The translations under genes were made by a program, and so were the position numbers. A model generated the notes under the pieces. The model was given only the letters and a program-made list of their open reading frames with translations, ran no database searches and had not been told where the DNA came from. From CAWIHA01 sp963835855 (lineage in GTDB: Bacteria > Acidobacteriota > Terriglobia > Bryobacterales > Bryobacteraceae), in contig CAWIHA010000003.1 in NCBI GenBank assembly GCA_963835855.1, forward strand, positions 81,597 through 145,596: DNA of 64,000 nucleotides. Reading direction: 5' to 3'. Of the stretch, positions 1 through 8,384 are shown piece by piece. How positions within the stretch are numbered: position 1 is the first letter of the stretch; each line of letters opens with the position of its first letter.

Positions 1-39
1 GTCCGCGGGATTCAAGCCAATCGTAAGAAAATACTAAAA

Positions 40-969
40 GTGCAGGAGCAACAACTGCTGGTTGACCCGCGGCCGGAGGGTGACGCGCCAGGAAGACCGC
101 TGCGTCTGCCCGAATGGTTGCGTAAAACCCAGGCGCACTTCGTTTCCGTGCACGAGCTGAAGCAGGGCTTCCGGAAATTGGGGCTGCACACGGTGTGCGA
201 ATCCGCGCGCTGCCCCAACCTCCACGAATGCTTCCACCGCGGTGCGGCAACGTTCCTGATTCTAGGCAACCTGTGCACGCGCGGCTGCGGTTTCTGTTCG
301 GTGCCGAAAGGCTCGCCGCGCAAGAACGAATTTGCGCTTGACTCCGGCGAGCCGGCAAACGTCGCGCGCATGGCCGCGAGAATGCGCCTGCGATACGTGG
401 TCATCACCAGCGTGAACCGCGACGATCTGCCCGACGGCGGCTCGCGCCATTTTGCCGAAACCGTCCGCGAGGTGCGCAAGGCGCTTCCGAATGCCCGCGT
501 GGAAGTGCTGGCTCCGGACTTCTGTGGCGACCTGGATGCGGTCGCGCGTGTACTCGACGCCGCGCCGGATGTTTTCAATCACAACATGGAAACCGTCACG
601 CGCCTCTACCGCCGGGTCCGCCCGCAGGCCGGCTACCGGCGCTCGCTCGAAGTCCTCGCCTTCGCCCGGCGCCACCGGCCGGAGATCCTCACGAAGTCCG
701 GGCTGATGGTGGGGCTCGGTGAGCGGCCCGAAGAGGTCGAGCAATTGCTGCGCGATCTGCGCGCCGCCGGCGCCGATGCCGTCACCATCGGCCAGTATCT
801 GCAACCGGGCCGGCGCAACCTGCCCGTTGCCGCGTTTATCACGCCTGGGCAATTCGATTCCTACCGCGACTACGGCCTTTCGATCGGCTTCAAGGCGGTG
901 TTCAGCGGGCCGCTGGTTCGCAGTTCCTACATGGCGGAATCAATGGCCGCGCAAGCCAGGTGCTCTTGA
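40..969 (+). CDS. lipA: Lipoyl synthase
   Basis: Radical SAM enzyme that inserts two sulfurs into octanoyl groups on lipoyl domains of 2-oxoacid dehydrogenases and the glycine cleavage H protein, in the cytoplasm. Both iron-sulfur cluster motifs are visible: the auxiliary-cluster cysteines C53, C58 and C64 (CESARCPNLHEC), and the radical SAM cysteines C79, C83 and C86 (CTRGCGFC). The C-terminal RSSY motif that ligates the auxiliary cluster is present (VRSSYMAES). Length 309 aa is normal. The start is GTG at 40. The gene overlaps lnt by 10 bp, so the two are probably co-transcribed. lipB is not next to it in the window. Confidence 0.97.
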   Translation: MQEQQLLVDPRPEGDAPGRPLRLPEWLRKTQAHFVSVHELKQGFRKLGLHTVCESARCPNLHECFHRGAATFLILGNLCTRGCGFCSVPKGSPRKNEFALDSGEPANVARMAARMRLRYVVITSVNRDDLPDGGSRHFAETVREVRKALPNARVEVLAPDFCGDLDAVARVLDAAPDVFNHNMETVTRLYRRVRPQAGYRRSLEVLAFARRHRPEILTKSGLMVGLGERPEEVEQLLRDLRAAGADAVTIGQYLQPGRRNLPVAAFITPGQFDSYRDYGLSIGFKAVFSGPLVRSSYMAESMAAQARCS

Positions 970-2450
970 ACTTCGCACTCGCGCTCCTGACTGCGGTCCT
1001 GCTGGTCCTGGCATTTCCGCGTTTCGATTTCGCGTTTCTGGCGCCGGTTGCCCTGGCGCCATTGCTGATCGGCTTGGCGCGCGAGCCGGGGCGCCTGCGG
1101 CGCATGTTCCTGGGCTGGGCGGCGGGCGGCGTCTACTGGGCCGGAGTTTGCTATTGGATCCAGTCCGTGCTGCACGTCCACGGTGACATGGCAGCCTGGG
1201 CCAGTTGGCTTGCTTTCGCGCTGTTCTCGATCTTCAAAGCGCTACATCTGGCGGCGTTCGGGCTGCTCGCGGGATTGTTGATTGCCCGGCGCTGGGCGCT
1301 TGTTACCGTGCCCGCGCTTTGGGTGGCGATCGAAAGCACGCACGCCTGGTTCGGCTTTGCCTGGCTCGGGCTCGGCAACGCAGGCATCAACATGAGCGTG
1401 CCGATGCGCCTGGCGCCCTACACCGGCGTCTACGGTCTCTCGTTTGTGTTCGCGATGATGGGGACGGCGGTCGCGCTCGCCATTCTGCGCCGGCCGCGCC
1501 GCCAGTTGGCGTGGTTGCTGCTGCTGCCCCTGTTGTATTTGCTGCCATCATTGCCGGCCGCGCGGCCAGGCACGGAAACGGCGGTGCTCGTTCAGCCGAA
1601 CGTCTCCGAAACGGCCGATTGGACACGGCAGTGGATCGACGACATGCATGAGCGTCTCGAAGCGCTCTCGATACACGCCGCGCTGGGGATGCCCAGCGCC
1701 GCGCCGTATCTGATCGTCTGGCCCGAAATCCCCGCGCCCATGTACTATTACGAGGACCCAGCGTTCCGCGCTCAGGTTGACGATTTCGCCCGCACGGCGA
1801 ACGCGTACCTGCTGTTGAACGTGGTGCCGCACACGCCGAGCGGTGCGCCTTTGAACTCGGCCCTTCTCATCTCGCCCGAGGGTCAGCCGCTCGGCCGCTA
1901 CGACAAAATGAACCTGGTCCCATTCGGCGAATACGTGCCCTCGCTCTTCAAGGCGCTGGCCGCGAAGGTCTCGACCGAAGCAGGCGATTTCGCGCCCGGG
2001 CATGAACAAGTGGTCCTGCCCGCTGGCCCGCACCGCATCGGCGCGTTCGTTTGCTACGAATCGGTATTTCCGGATTTTGTGCGGAAGTTCGCTGCCGGGG
2101 GCGCCGGCGTCCTAGTTAATATCTCGAACGATGGCTGGTACGGCACATCCGCGGCCCGTTATCAGCACTTGAAGATCGTGCGGATGCGCGCGGCGGAGAA
2201 TCGCCGCTGGATCCTGCGGGCGACCAACGACGGCATCACCGCAACCATCGACCCAGCCGGGCGCGTCTATGAGAACCTGCCGTCTTATGTCACTGGCGCG
2301 GCGCGCACCGATTATTCCTACGTCGAGGGGGTCACGTTCTATTCGCGATACGGCGACTGGTTCGTATGGCTCTCGGCCGTGCTTGCGGTGGCGGGCCTCG
2401 CCGCGGCCGTCTGCGCCCGGCCGCGGGAGATGGTGAAGAAGACGCCGTAG
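960..2450 (+). CDS. lnt: Apolipoprotein N-acyltransferase
   Basis: Inner-membrane enzyme that N-acylates the lipid-modified cysteine of lipoproteins, the last step of lipoprotein maturation. The N-terminal ~200 residues carry several hydrophobic segments, followed by a nitrilase-fold domain. The catalytic triad is visible as E256 (VWPEIPAP), K316 (RYDKMNLVPFGEY) and C365 (FVCYES), corresponding to E267, K335 and C387 of the E. coli enzyme. GTG start inside the lipA end; 496 aa. The last 47 bp before the C-terminal codons are repeated exactly at 4060-4106, beyond the next gene, so the present C-terminus may be altered by an insertion event (see the relic at 4061-4141). Confidence 0.95.
   Translation: MLLNFALALLTAVLLVLAFPRFDFAFLAPVALAPLLIGLAREPGRLRRMFLGWAAGGVYWAGVCYWIQSVLHVHGDMAAWASWLAFALFSIFKALHLAAFGLLAGLLIARRWALVTVPALWVAIESTHAWFGFAWLGLGNAGINMSVPMRLAPYTGVYGLSFVFAMMGTAVALAILRRPRRQLAWLLLLPLLYLLPSLPAARPGTETAVLVQPNVSETADWTRQWIDDMHERLEALSIHAALGMPSAAPYLIVWPEIPAPMYYYEDPAFRAQVDDFARTANAYLLLNVVPHTPSGAPLNSALLISPEGQPLGRYDKMNLVPFGEYVPSLFKALAAKVSTEAGDFAPGHEQVVLPAGPHRIGAFVCYESVFPDFVRKFAAGGAGVLVNISNDGWYGTSAARYQHLKIVRMRAAENRRWILRATNDGITATIDPAGRVYENLPSYVTGAARTDYSYVEGVTFYSRYGDWFVWLSAVLAVAGLAAAVCARPREMVKKTP
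2381..2427 (+). repeat. Direct repeat, copy 1 (lnt 3' end)
   Basis: This 47-bp stretch inside the lnt 3' coding region is repeated exactly at 4060-4106, in the same orientation and 1679 bp away. Weaker similarity continues for about 20 bp after it. The two copies bracket the DUF4139 gene. Confidence 0.9.
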
Positions 2451-2503
2451 GACGGCCCGCACCCCTGGCCGCGGAGGCGTGGCCAATTCAGCGGGCAGCC
2501 TGC

Positions 2504-3997
2504 TCACCACGTGTAATGCACCGTGTAATTGATCACCGCCTCTTCGCCTGCGCCGATGACCGGTCGAAACTCTACCGTGCGCGCGTCGGTCTTCTTGTAT
2601 TGCGCTGAGCTTACCGAAATGTCCCACTGGTACCAGCGATACATATGCTCCACGACGCGGACTGTGACGGGTTCCTTCTTGTGATTGCGCACTTTGATCT
2701 CGAAGGTCTCACTAGCCGTGTTGCCACGTTGATCCAACGTGAAATTGGTCTGGCGGCGTTCCCCGACGAGGTCAAAAGCATTGCCGGTGTAAAGGCGGAC
2801 TGTCTCGTCCTTGGGCGTGTGATCGATCTGGTCTTCGCCGATGAACTCGTTGCGTCCGTCCGCGTCGCGCCGGTAGACCTTCACTTTGCCGGCGGGAAGC
2901 GGCATGCCGAGATACGATTTCTCCGAGTTCCGGAATTCGAGCATCACCCAGATCTTGGGGTTCGATAACGCGCCGTAATCGGACCGGGTACGGAGGTTCT
3001 CGGCATTCCAGCCACGATACTGCGGGTCCGTCTTGAATCCGTCGTATACGTAAACCCGTGCGGCCGGAACGTTGGCGGCACGTATAAACTCCACCTGCTT
3101 GATTTCCCGGTCCAGCAACGTTGTGGGCCGTTCGAGCGTGTAGAGGTGGTATTCCTCGAACGAGCGCTCGGTTACGGTTGGGGGAGCCGCATTGCTCATT
3201 GCTAGTCCGGCCATAACTTGAGGTCCCCTCTCGTTGGTGCTGACCCGTGCCACATCTCCCGCCATGAGCTTGACGCTGGCATTGTCGAAGTCCTTGCCGC
3301 TCATATTTTCGAGAGTGACCCACCCAATGATGTCGAAGGTGTCTCCTTTTTCGGGCGCAATCGCGTTGTAGCTCGCCTCCCAGCGCATCCCGCCCGTCAG
3401 GTATGAGAACTCGACGTCGTGTTTGCCGTCCTCGCCGGACCACAGCCTCCACAGCAGCGTCGGTTTCAGAAACGCCTTCGGGTCGAGGGCTTCGAAACTC
3501 GGTTTCCCGGGCAGGCCGAACTGGATCTTGCCCTCCACTTCCACAATCGGCTGGCCACCGCCCTCCGGGCTCCCATAAGCCATCTGACTGTACTGATACT
3601 GCGAGCCATAACGCTGAAACGCGGCAGTGTGGGGGACGTAGCCGCTCCGCAAGATCTTGCCCTGTACGATCTTCTTTTCCCCTGCCGGAAGGGTGACTGC
3701 AAAGTCCAGCACCTTGCCCTCCGACTTGCTCAGCAAGAGGCCCTCGCTCAGCGGATCGCTTTCGTAGTTCTGCTCCAGAATCTGGATCGAGCCGGGCAGG
3801 TGAACGTCGCGAAGCACAACCGAATCAGGCTCCAAGTGAGCGGTGATATCGGCAACGCGAAGTTCGTTCGCGCCTTTCGTCAAGTCAAGGACGCGCGTCT
3901 CCTTCACCGCGGCGAAGTTCTGGTTGTAGATGGTGAGTTGCGTTTGTGCAAACGCGGCGCTCAATGCCAGTGCTGCAATCACGAGCAGAGATTTCAT
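2504..3997 (-). CDS. DUF4139 domain-containing secreted protein
   Basis: Unknown-function protein of the DUF4139 family, 497 aa, with a clear N-terminal signal peptide (hydrophobic residues 4-16 then AFAQ), so it is exported. The body is beta-rich, as usual for the family. The ending, with repeated V/T-rich strands and NYTVHYTW, is typical. ATG at 3997 is preceded by a strong GAGGAGGG ribosome binding site. It is convergent with lnt and flanked on both sides by copies of the lnt 3' end, which suggests it was inserted next to lnt. No catalytic residues can be named. Confidence 0.8.
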   Translation of the reverse strand: MKSLLVIAALALSAAFAQTQLTIYNQNFAAVKETRVLDLTKGANELRVADITAHLEPDSVVLRDVHLPGSIQILEQNYESDPLSEGLLLSKSEGKVLDFAVTLPAGEKKIVQGKILRSGYVPHTAAFQRYGSQYQYSQMAYGSPEGGGQPIVEVEGKIQFGLPGKPSFEALDPKAFLKPTLLWRLWSGEDGKHDVEFSYLTGGMRWEASYNAIAPEKGDTFDIIGWVTLENMSGKDFDNASVKLMAGDVARVSTNERGPQVMAGLAMSNAAPPTVTERSFEEYHLYTLERPTTLLDREIKQVEFIRAANVPAARVYVYDGFKTDPQYRGWNAENLRTRSDYGALSNPKIWVMLEFRNSEKSYLGMPLPAGKVKVYRRDADGRNEFIGEDQIDHTPKDETVRLYTGNAFDLVGERRQTNFTLDQRGNTASETFEIKVRNHKKEPVTVRVVEHMYRWYQWDISVSSAQYKKTDARTVEFRPVIGAGEEAVINYTVHYTW

Positions 3998-4060
3998 GTG
4001 CCCTCCTCAAGGGAGTATAGCGGGTTGAGACCTTCGGCGTTGTTGAGTTGACCAGAGAGG

Positions 4061-4141
4061 CTTGCGGTGGCGGGCCTCGCCGCGGCCGTCTGCGCCCGGC
4101 CGCGGGGGTGGCTGAAGAAACCATCGCCGGAAACAGCCTAA
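4061..4141 (+). pseudogene. Orphan duplicate of the lnt C-terminal coding end
   Basis: In the lnt reading phase this segment encodes LAVAGLAAAVCARPR, identical to lnt, then GWLKKPSPETA and a TAA stop at 4139-4141. The lnt gene itself ends with the related EMVKKTP. The likeliest reading is that this was the original lnt C-terminus, separated from the gene when the DUF4139 segment was inserted together with a short target duplication. It has no start codon or ribosome binding site and is presumably not translated. Confidence 0.6.
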
Positions 4142-4232
4142 ACTATTGAAATCATTTGGGATGTTTCTGCCACGGCACTGGTCCCTTCCGAGCGTGACCG
4201 AAGCGTGCTACACTTCGTCTTGGAAGTGCAAC

Positions 4233-4430
4233 ATGATTGAAGACTTGCTACGACCGCAGCATCTGCTTGTGATCCTGGCCGTCGCCCTCATCTTCTTCGG
4301 TCCGAAGAAGCTGCCCGAGCTGGGCAAGGGCCTGGCGCAAGGCATTCGCAGCTTTAAGGACGCCCTGAAGGAAACCAAGGACGCCGTAAAGGACACGAAG
4401 CCGGAGGACGCGGCCACGCCCAAGGTCTAG
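4233..4430 (+). CDS. tatA: Twin-arginine translocase subunit TatA/TatE
   Basis: Small pore-forming component of the Tat export pathway for folded proteins, inner membrane. The 65-aa protein has one N-terminal transmembrane helix (LLVILAVALIFF), the family-defining FGPKKLPELGKGL hinge, an amphipathic helix (GIRSFKDALKET) and a charged tail. The start is ATG at 4233, with GGAAG 6-7 nt upstream. An upstream ATG at 4146 would add 29 residues without homology and is rejected. No tatB or tatC is adjacent. Confidence 0.93.
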   Translation: MIEDLLRPQHLLVILAVALIFFGPKKLPELGKGLAQGIRSFKDALKETKDAVKDTKPEDAATPKV

Positions 4431-4461
4431 CAGCTCCCGCAGCGCTTACTGCCTTCCGCGT

Positions 4462-5535
4462 TCAGCCGTGCCTTATGAGCAGCACGTCCCCGTCGCGCAC
4501 GATGTAATCCTTGCCCTCGAGGCGCAGGAGGCCCTTCTCGCGCGCGCCAGCGTAGCCGCCCGCATCGATCAGCGCGCGCCAGTTCACCACCTCGGCGCGG
4601 ATGAACCTCTTTGCGAAGTCGGTATGGATGGCGCCCGCCGCGGTTAACGCCGTGCTATTCATCGGGACCGTCCAGGCGCGCACCTCGGTTTCACCCGCCG
4701 TGAGAAATGACATCAGGCCAAGCAGCAAGTAACTCGCCGAGATGAGCCGCTCGAGGCCGAATTCCTTCAAGCCGTAGCTGGCCAGGTATTCGCGCGCCTC
4801 CTCGCCGGAAAGCTCGGCCAGCTCGGCCTCGATTTTCCCGCAGACCGCCGTCACCGCCGTATGCGGCCGTCCGGCGAGCGGCCCGTTGCGGTACTCGGCC
4901 TCGATCTCGTGCAGGCGCGGCGCGCCGGATTCGCCGAGATTCAGGACGTACAACATCGGTTTCTGCGAAAGGAACTGAAAACCGCGGATGCGTTTTTCCT
5001 CGTCGCCGCTCAACTCCAGCGCGCGCAGAGGCTGGTTGGCTTCGAGCGCCGCCTTCGATCGCTCCAGGATCTCGAACTCACGATCGAGCTCGGGCGCTTT
5101 CATCTTCTTGCGGTCTTTGTCGAGCCGCTCCAGGCGCTTCTCGACCACCATGAGGTCGCTCAGGATCAGCTCCAGTTCGACGTTTTCGAGATCGCGCAGC
5201 GGATCGACGGAGCCCGCCTCGTGCGGAATGCTGGGGTCCTCGAAGAGGCGCAGCACGTGCGCGAACGCATCCACCACACGCAGGCCGGCCAGGTAGCTGG
5301 GATCGCGCAACGCCTCCTTGGAAACCGGGGGCGTATCGACGTATTCGACGACGGCGTGCGTCATCTTGGGCGGCTGGAACAGCGCGGCGAGCGCTTCGAC
5401 ACGGGGATCTGGAACCCGCGCGACGCCGATGCGGATCGCCATCGATCCGATGCGCGCGGCCTCGGGCACGCCGGTCAGGATCGTGAACAGGGAAGTCTTG
5501 CCCACCAGGGGCAGGCCGATAATCGCGGTTTTCAT
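4462..5535 (-). CDS. ychF: YchF/OLA1-family NTPase
   Basis: Obg-superfamily P-loop NTPase of the YchF type, thought to bind ATP and ribosomes and to act in stress and translation control. The 357-aa protein starts MKTAIIGLP at 5535. Its P-loop is GLPLVGKTS, unlike the usual GLPNVGKS. The specificity motif is NLGE, an NxxE form as in YchF/OLA1, rather than the NKxD of true GTPases. A central coiled-coil insertion (about residues 115-170) and a C-terminal TGS domain ending GKDYIVRDGDVLLIRHG are present. Convergent with tatA. An upstream in-frame ATG at 5616 adds 27 unsupported residues. Confidence 0.88.
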   Translation of the reverse strand: MKTAIIGLPLVGKTSLFTILTGVPEAARIGSMAIRIGVARVPDPRVEALAALFQPPKMTHAVVEYVDTPPVSKEALRDPSYLAGLRVVDAFAHVLRLFEDPSIPHEAGSVDPLRDLENVELELILSDLMVVEKRLERLDKDRKKMKAPELDREFEILERSKAALEANQPLRALELSGDEEKRIRGFQFLSQKPMLYVLNLGESGAPRLHEIEAEYRNGPLAGRPHTAVTAVCGKIEAELAELSGEEAREYLASYGLKEFGLERLISASYLLLGLMSFLTAGETEVRAWTVPMNSTALTAAGAIHTDFAKRFIRAEVVNWRALIDAGGYAGAREKGLLRLEGKDYIVRDGDVLLIRHG

Positions 5536-5689
5536 AATGTAGTGTACATCGTCCAGGCCAAAAACACCGCGCTCATCCTGGCGCACGCGCTTCCGGAATG
5601 GACCCGCAAACCGCACGTGCTGAGATTTCTATGGCGTCCTCCACGCCCACCCGCAAGGGTTGAGACGTCCGGCACGGGTCCGTAAACCG

Positions 5690-5770
5690 GAATTTCGGCG
5701 CCGGGCACGTTTCAGAGCGGCAAGCGGTAAGGCGGCCGCCGGTGCTGGTGCGGGCGTAGCCGTATTTCAT
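5690..5770 (-). pseudogene. Decayed serine resolvase/invertase N-terminus
   Basis: From ATG at 5770 the minus strand reads MKYGYARTST, the hallmark N-terminus of Tn3/Hin-type serine recombinases, including the catalytic Ser region of the YxRxS motif. The frame then becomes unrelated. In the +1 frame the next codons read LPLAALKRA, which matches the family's LQLAALKRAG segment. This indicates a small deletion plus a frameshift about 40 bp into the gene. No catalytic core or DNA-binding domain remains. It is a relic of a mobile element or an integrated recombinase. Confidence 0.55.
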
Positions 5771-5863
5771 CCCTGCATTGTGAAACAGAGTTATGAAACA
5801 CGCAAGCCCCGCCATTTGCACGGGTTCCCGCGCTGGGTCAAGACTTACCCTTTCTGAAACACG

Positions 5864-5892
5864 AAAAAGCCCGCGCCTGATCGAGCGGGGCT
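5864..5892 (-). terminator. Rho-independent terminator of egtB-egtD
   Basis: Read on the minus strand, AGCCCCGC pairs with GCGGGCT across a 10-nt loop, with one bulge, and is followed directly by TTTTT. It lies 122 bp past the egtD stop codon in the direction of that operon. Confidence 0.65.
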
Positions 5893-6013
5893 ATGGCTGC
5901 ATCGTCGGAGCTTCGTACTCGGCCCCCCCGGTAGTAACTTGGCGCTCACATCGGCCTTAGCTTGGCCAGCACCCCAGATTTAGCGCACTGCCGACGGCTG
6001 CCAGTGCGCCGCC

Positions 6014-7003
6014 TCAGGAGGATCCCGGCCGAACTCCCGATAACGGCCGCGCGATCCAGAGGCTCTCGGCAAAGGCCCACTCCGTATCCGCCCATTGCGC
6101 CTCGCACGCGAAGCCGGCCCGGCCAGCCATGTGCGAGATGTCCTCGAGCGTGAACTTATGGCATGCCTCGGTCCAGATGGTTTCGCCTTCGGCAAGCGTA
6201 ACGCTCAGGCCAGCCGCCGGAACGGAGACGGTTTGGCGCCGCGTCGAAACCAGGTGCATTTCGATGCGGCGGTTCGGTTCGTCCCAGCGCGCCCGATGCA
6301 CGAAATGGCGCAGCACGAAATTCGCGCCTAGCTCGCGGTTGATGCGCGCCAGCAAATTCAAATTGAACGCGGCGGTCACGCCGGCCGGGTCGTCATACGC
6401 CAGCAGCATCTTGGGAACCGCCTTCACCAGATCGGCGCCCAGCAGCAGGGCGTCGCCGGGCTCGAGCAGCCGGCGGATGGCCGCCAAAAATTCGACCGCG
6501 GCAGCGCGCTCAAAGTTGCCCACCGTGCTGCCAAGAAACAACACCAGCACGTTCTGGCCGCGCCGCCGCGAGGCGACTTCTAGCAAACCTTCCAGATAGG
6601 GCTTTTCAAGGCCAACGATGCCGATCGAGCCGAGCGCTGAAAGCTCCTGCCGACACCGCGCCAGGGCCGAGGGGGAAATATCGATCGGGTAATACATGGC
6701 CGCACCGGCCGGCGCGAGCGCTTCGAGGATCCAACGAGTCTTGCGGCCGTTGCCGCTGCCCAATTCGGCAACAATCGACGGCAGTCTGAGGCGGCTGACG
6801 ATCGCGGAAGCATGGCGGCGCAGCAACCGCTCCTCGGCGCGCGTTAGGCCGTATTCGGGCAGCAGCGTGATCGCGTCGAAGAGCGCCGAGCCGAGATCGT
6901 CGTAAAGGTAGACGGAGGGCAGCTCTTTCTGCCCGGGTTTGGTCAGGCCCGCGCACACATCGCGCGCGAAATCGGATGCAGGAAGTGGTGCCTGCGCGGC
7001 CAT
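6014..7003 (-). CDS. egtD: L-histidine N-alpha-methyltransferase EgtD
   Basis: SAM-dependent enzyme that trimethylates histidine to hercynine, the first step of ergothioneine synthesis; cytoplasmic. The 329-aa product matches the roughly 320-aa family length. It shows YLYDDLGSALFDAI near the N-terminus, the SAM motif AELGSGNGRKTRWIL, FLGSTVGNF, and the C-terminal SLWIARPL. Start chosen at ATG 7003 (MAAQAPLPASDF). It begins only 2 bp after the egtB stop, so the pair is translationally linked. A hairpin terminator follows at 5864-5892. Confidence 0.9.
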   Translation of the reverse strand: MAAQAPLPASDFARDVCAGLTKPGQKELPSVYLYDDLGSALFDAITLLPEYGLTRAEERLLRRHASAIVSRLRLPSIVAELGSGNGRKTRWILEALAPAGAAMYYPIDISPSALARCRQELSALGSIGIVGLEKPYLEGLLEVASRRRGQNVLVLFLGSTVGNFERAAAVEFLAAIRRLLEPGDALLLGADLVKAVPKMLLAYDDPAGVTAAFNLNLLARINRELGANFVLRHFVHRARWDEPNRRIEMHLVSTRRQTVSVPAAGLSVTLAEGETIWTEACHKFTLEDISHMAGRAGFACEAQWADTEWAFAESLWIARPLSGVRPGSS

Positions 7004-7005
7004 GC

Positions 7006-8229
7006 TCAGTTGTCCACCAGGCGGAAGCCGGCGTAGACATGCGGGTAGTCCGGCCGGAACCAGTTGCGGAACGAACGCCGGAGCAGCGGCGCGGCCGTGC
7101 GGGCGGAGCCGCCCTTTAGAACGTAGTGCGCGCCATCGAAGAAGTTTGCGGAATAGCCCGCGTAGAACGGCATCGGCTGAAAACCCGGAAACGGCTCGAA
7201 TACAGTCGAGGTCCATTCCCAGCCGTTCCCGACAAGCTGCGACACGCCGAACGCGCTATTGCCGGCCGGCGTCGCATCGACCGGGACCGGATCCCAGCGT
7301 TCGAAGTTGAAATTGCCCCGGATGGCACTGGGCGCATCGCTTCCCCAGGGGTAGGTGCGCTCTTCGCCATCGCACGAGCCGAACGCCGCACGATGAAACT
7401 GAGCCTCGCTGGGCAGCGACTTGCCCGCCCAACGTGCGTACAACGCCGCTTCGGCGTGCGTCACATACACCGGCCAATCGAACGGCAACGGCGCCTCGCC
7501 GAACATCGCGCGGTAAAACCAGCGGTCGCCGCGTCGAACCCAGAAGTGGGGAGGCTCGGCGCCGGCGTGAACGAATCCGAGATATTCGCCGTTAGTGACC
7601 TTGTATTTTCCGATCGCGAACGCAGGCGCCTGCACCGCGTGCGCCTGGAACTCGTTGTCCCACCCGAAGCCTTCCCCGCGAGCGCGGCCCAACGTGGCTG
7701 AGCCCTCGGGGATATCGATCATTGCCGAGCACCCAACGAATCGGGCCGCGCCTCCGCTCGCGGGCGCGCCGCCGGGCGCCGGGGCGAGCTTGTGCTCCAA
7801 CGGCAGGTTGTGGAGCATGTACGCGAACGTTTCGGCGTGCATGAGCCGGTGCTCGATCGCGATGTGGAGGATCCAGTCGGGGAGCTTTGAAATGGCCTCA
7901 TCCACCGCGCGCCGCGCTCGCCGCGCGTAGTTCTCGACCTCCCCGGCGGAGGGCCAATCCTGGGGCTGGTCGCTCGGCGCCTTCCCGGCCTCGGGGTCGA
8001 TGCCGAACGCGAAGAGGCGGTCGAATTCCGGCTGAGGTGTTTCCAGGCCCAGCACATCCCGGCACAGGTTCCAATCGAACGCTTCCAGGTGGCCGGTGTA
8101 GAAAATGATCCGGTGCCGCTCGGGAATCGGCCGCTCATAGAGTGCAGCGGGCCGCACCAGGCGGAACAAGGAGTCGGTGTTTGCGCGCGCCCGTCCCAGC
8201 GCGGCCGTAAGTTCCCTGATGGGGTGCAT
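7006..8229 (-). CDS. egtB: Ergothioneine sulfoxide synthase-like protein EgtB
   Basis: Non-heme iron enzyme predicted to couple hercynine to a thiol (cysteine or gamma-glutamylcysteine) with O2. The 407-aa protein has an N-terminal DinB-like half and a C-terminal formylglycine-generating-enzyme (sulfatase-modifying) fold (WEWTSTVFEPFPGF, KGGSART). The iron-binding histidines appear as H47 (TGHLEAFDW) and H127/H131 in an HxxxHxE motif (HRLMHAE). An acidobacterial homologue from Chloracidobacterium has been characterised as cysteine-using; that this one shares the thiol choice is inference. A strong AAAGGAGC site precedes the ATG at 8229. egtA, egtC and egtE are absent nearby. Confidence 0.88.
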   Translation of the reverse strand: MHPIRELTAALGRARANTDSLFRLVRPAALYERPIPERHRIIFYTGHLEAFDWNLCRDVLGLETPQPEFDRLFAFGIDPEAGKAPSDQPQDWPSAGEVENYARRARRAVDEAISKLPDWILHIAIEHRLMHAETFAYMLHNLPLEHKLAPAPGGAPASGGAARFVGCSAMIDIPEGSATLGRARGEGFGWDNEFQAHAVQAPAFAIGKYKVTNGEYLGFVHAGAEPPHFWVRRGDRWFYRAMFGEAPLPFDWPVYVTHAEAALYARWAGKSLPSEAQFHRAAFGSCDGEERTYPWGSDAPSAIRGNFNFERWDPVPVDATPAGNSAFGVSQLVGNGWEWTSTVFEPFPGFQPMPFYAGYSANFFDGAHYVLKGGSARTAAPLLRRSFRNWFRPDYPHVYAGFRLVDN

Positions 8230-8384
8230 CTGAAGCTCCTTTGAGTGTTAACTCTATTGTGCTATGAGACGAGGGCGGAGGCAAACCGGGATCGAGGGCC
8301 GCACCGGGCTTATGGCATTCCCGCGCGACGAACTGATTTCATCTTCGCCTCGAGATACGCCTTCAGCGCCACGGCGTAGTTGTG

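Larger units (their letters stand above)
5536..6013. other. 478-bp intergenic region with recombinase relic and terminator
   Basis: No intact gene is seen here. On the minus strand it holds the ychF 5' flank, the start of a decayed serine resolvase (about 5690-5770) and a rho-independent terminator (5864-5892) that should end the egtB-egtD transcript. Nothing further is recognised between 5893 and 6013. Confidence 0.6.
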
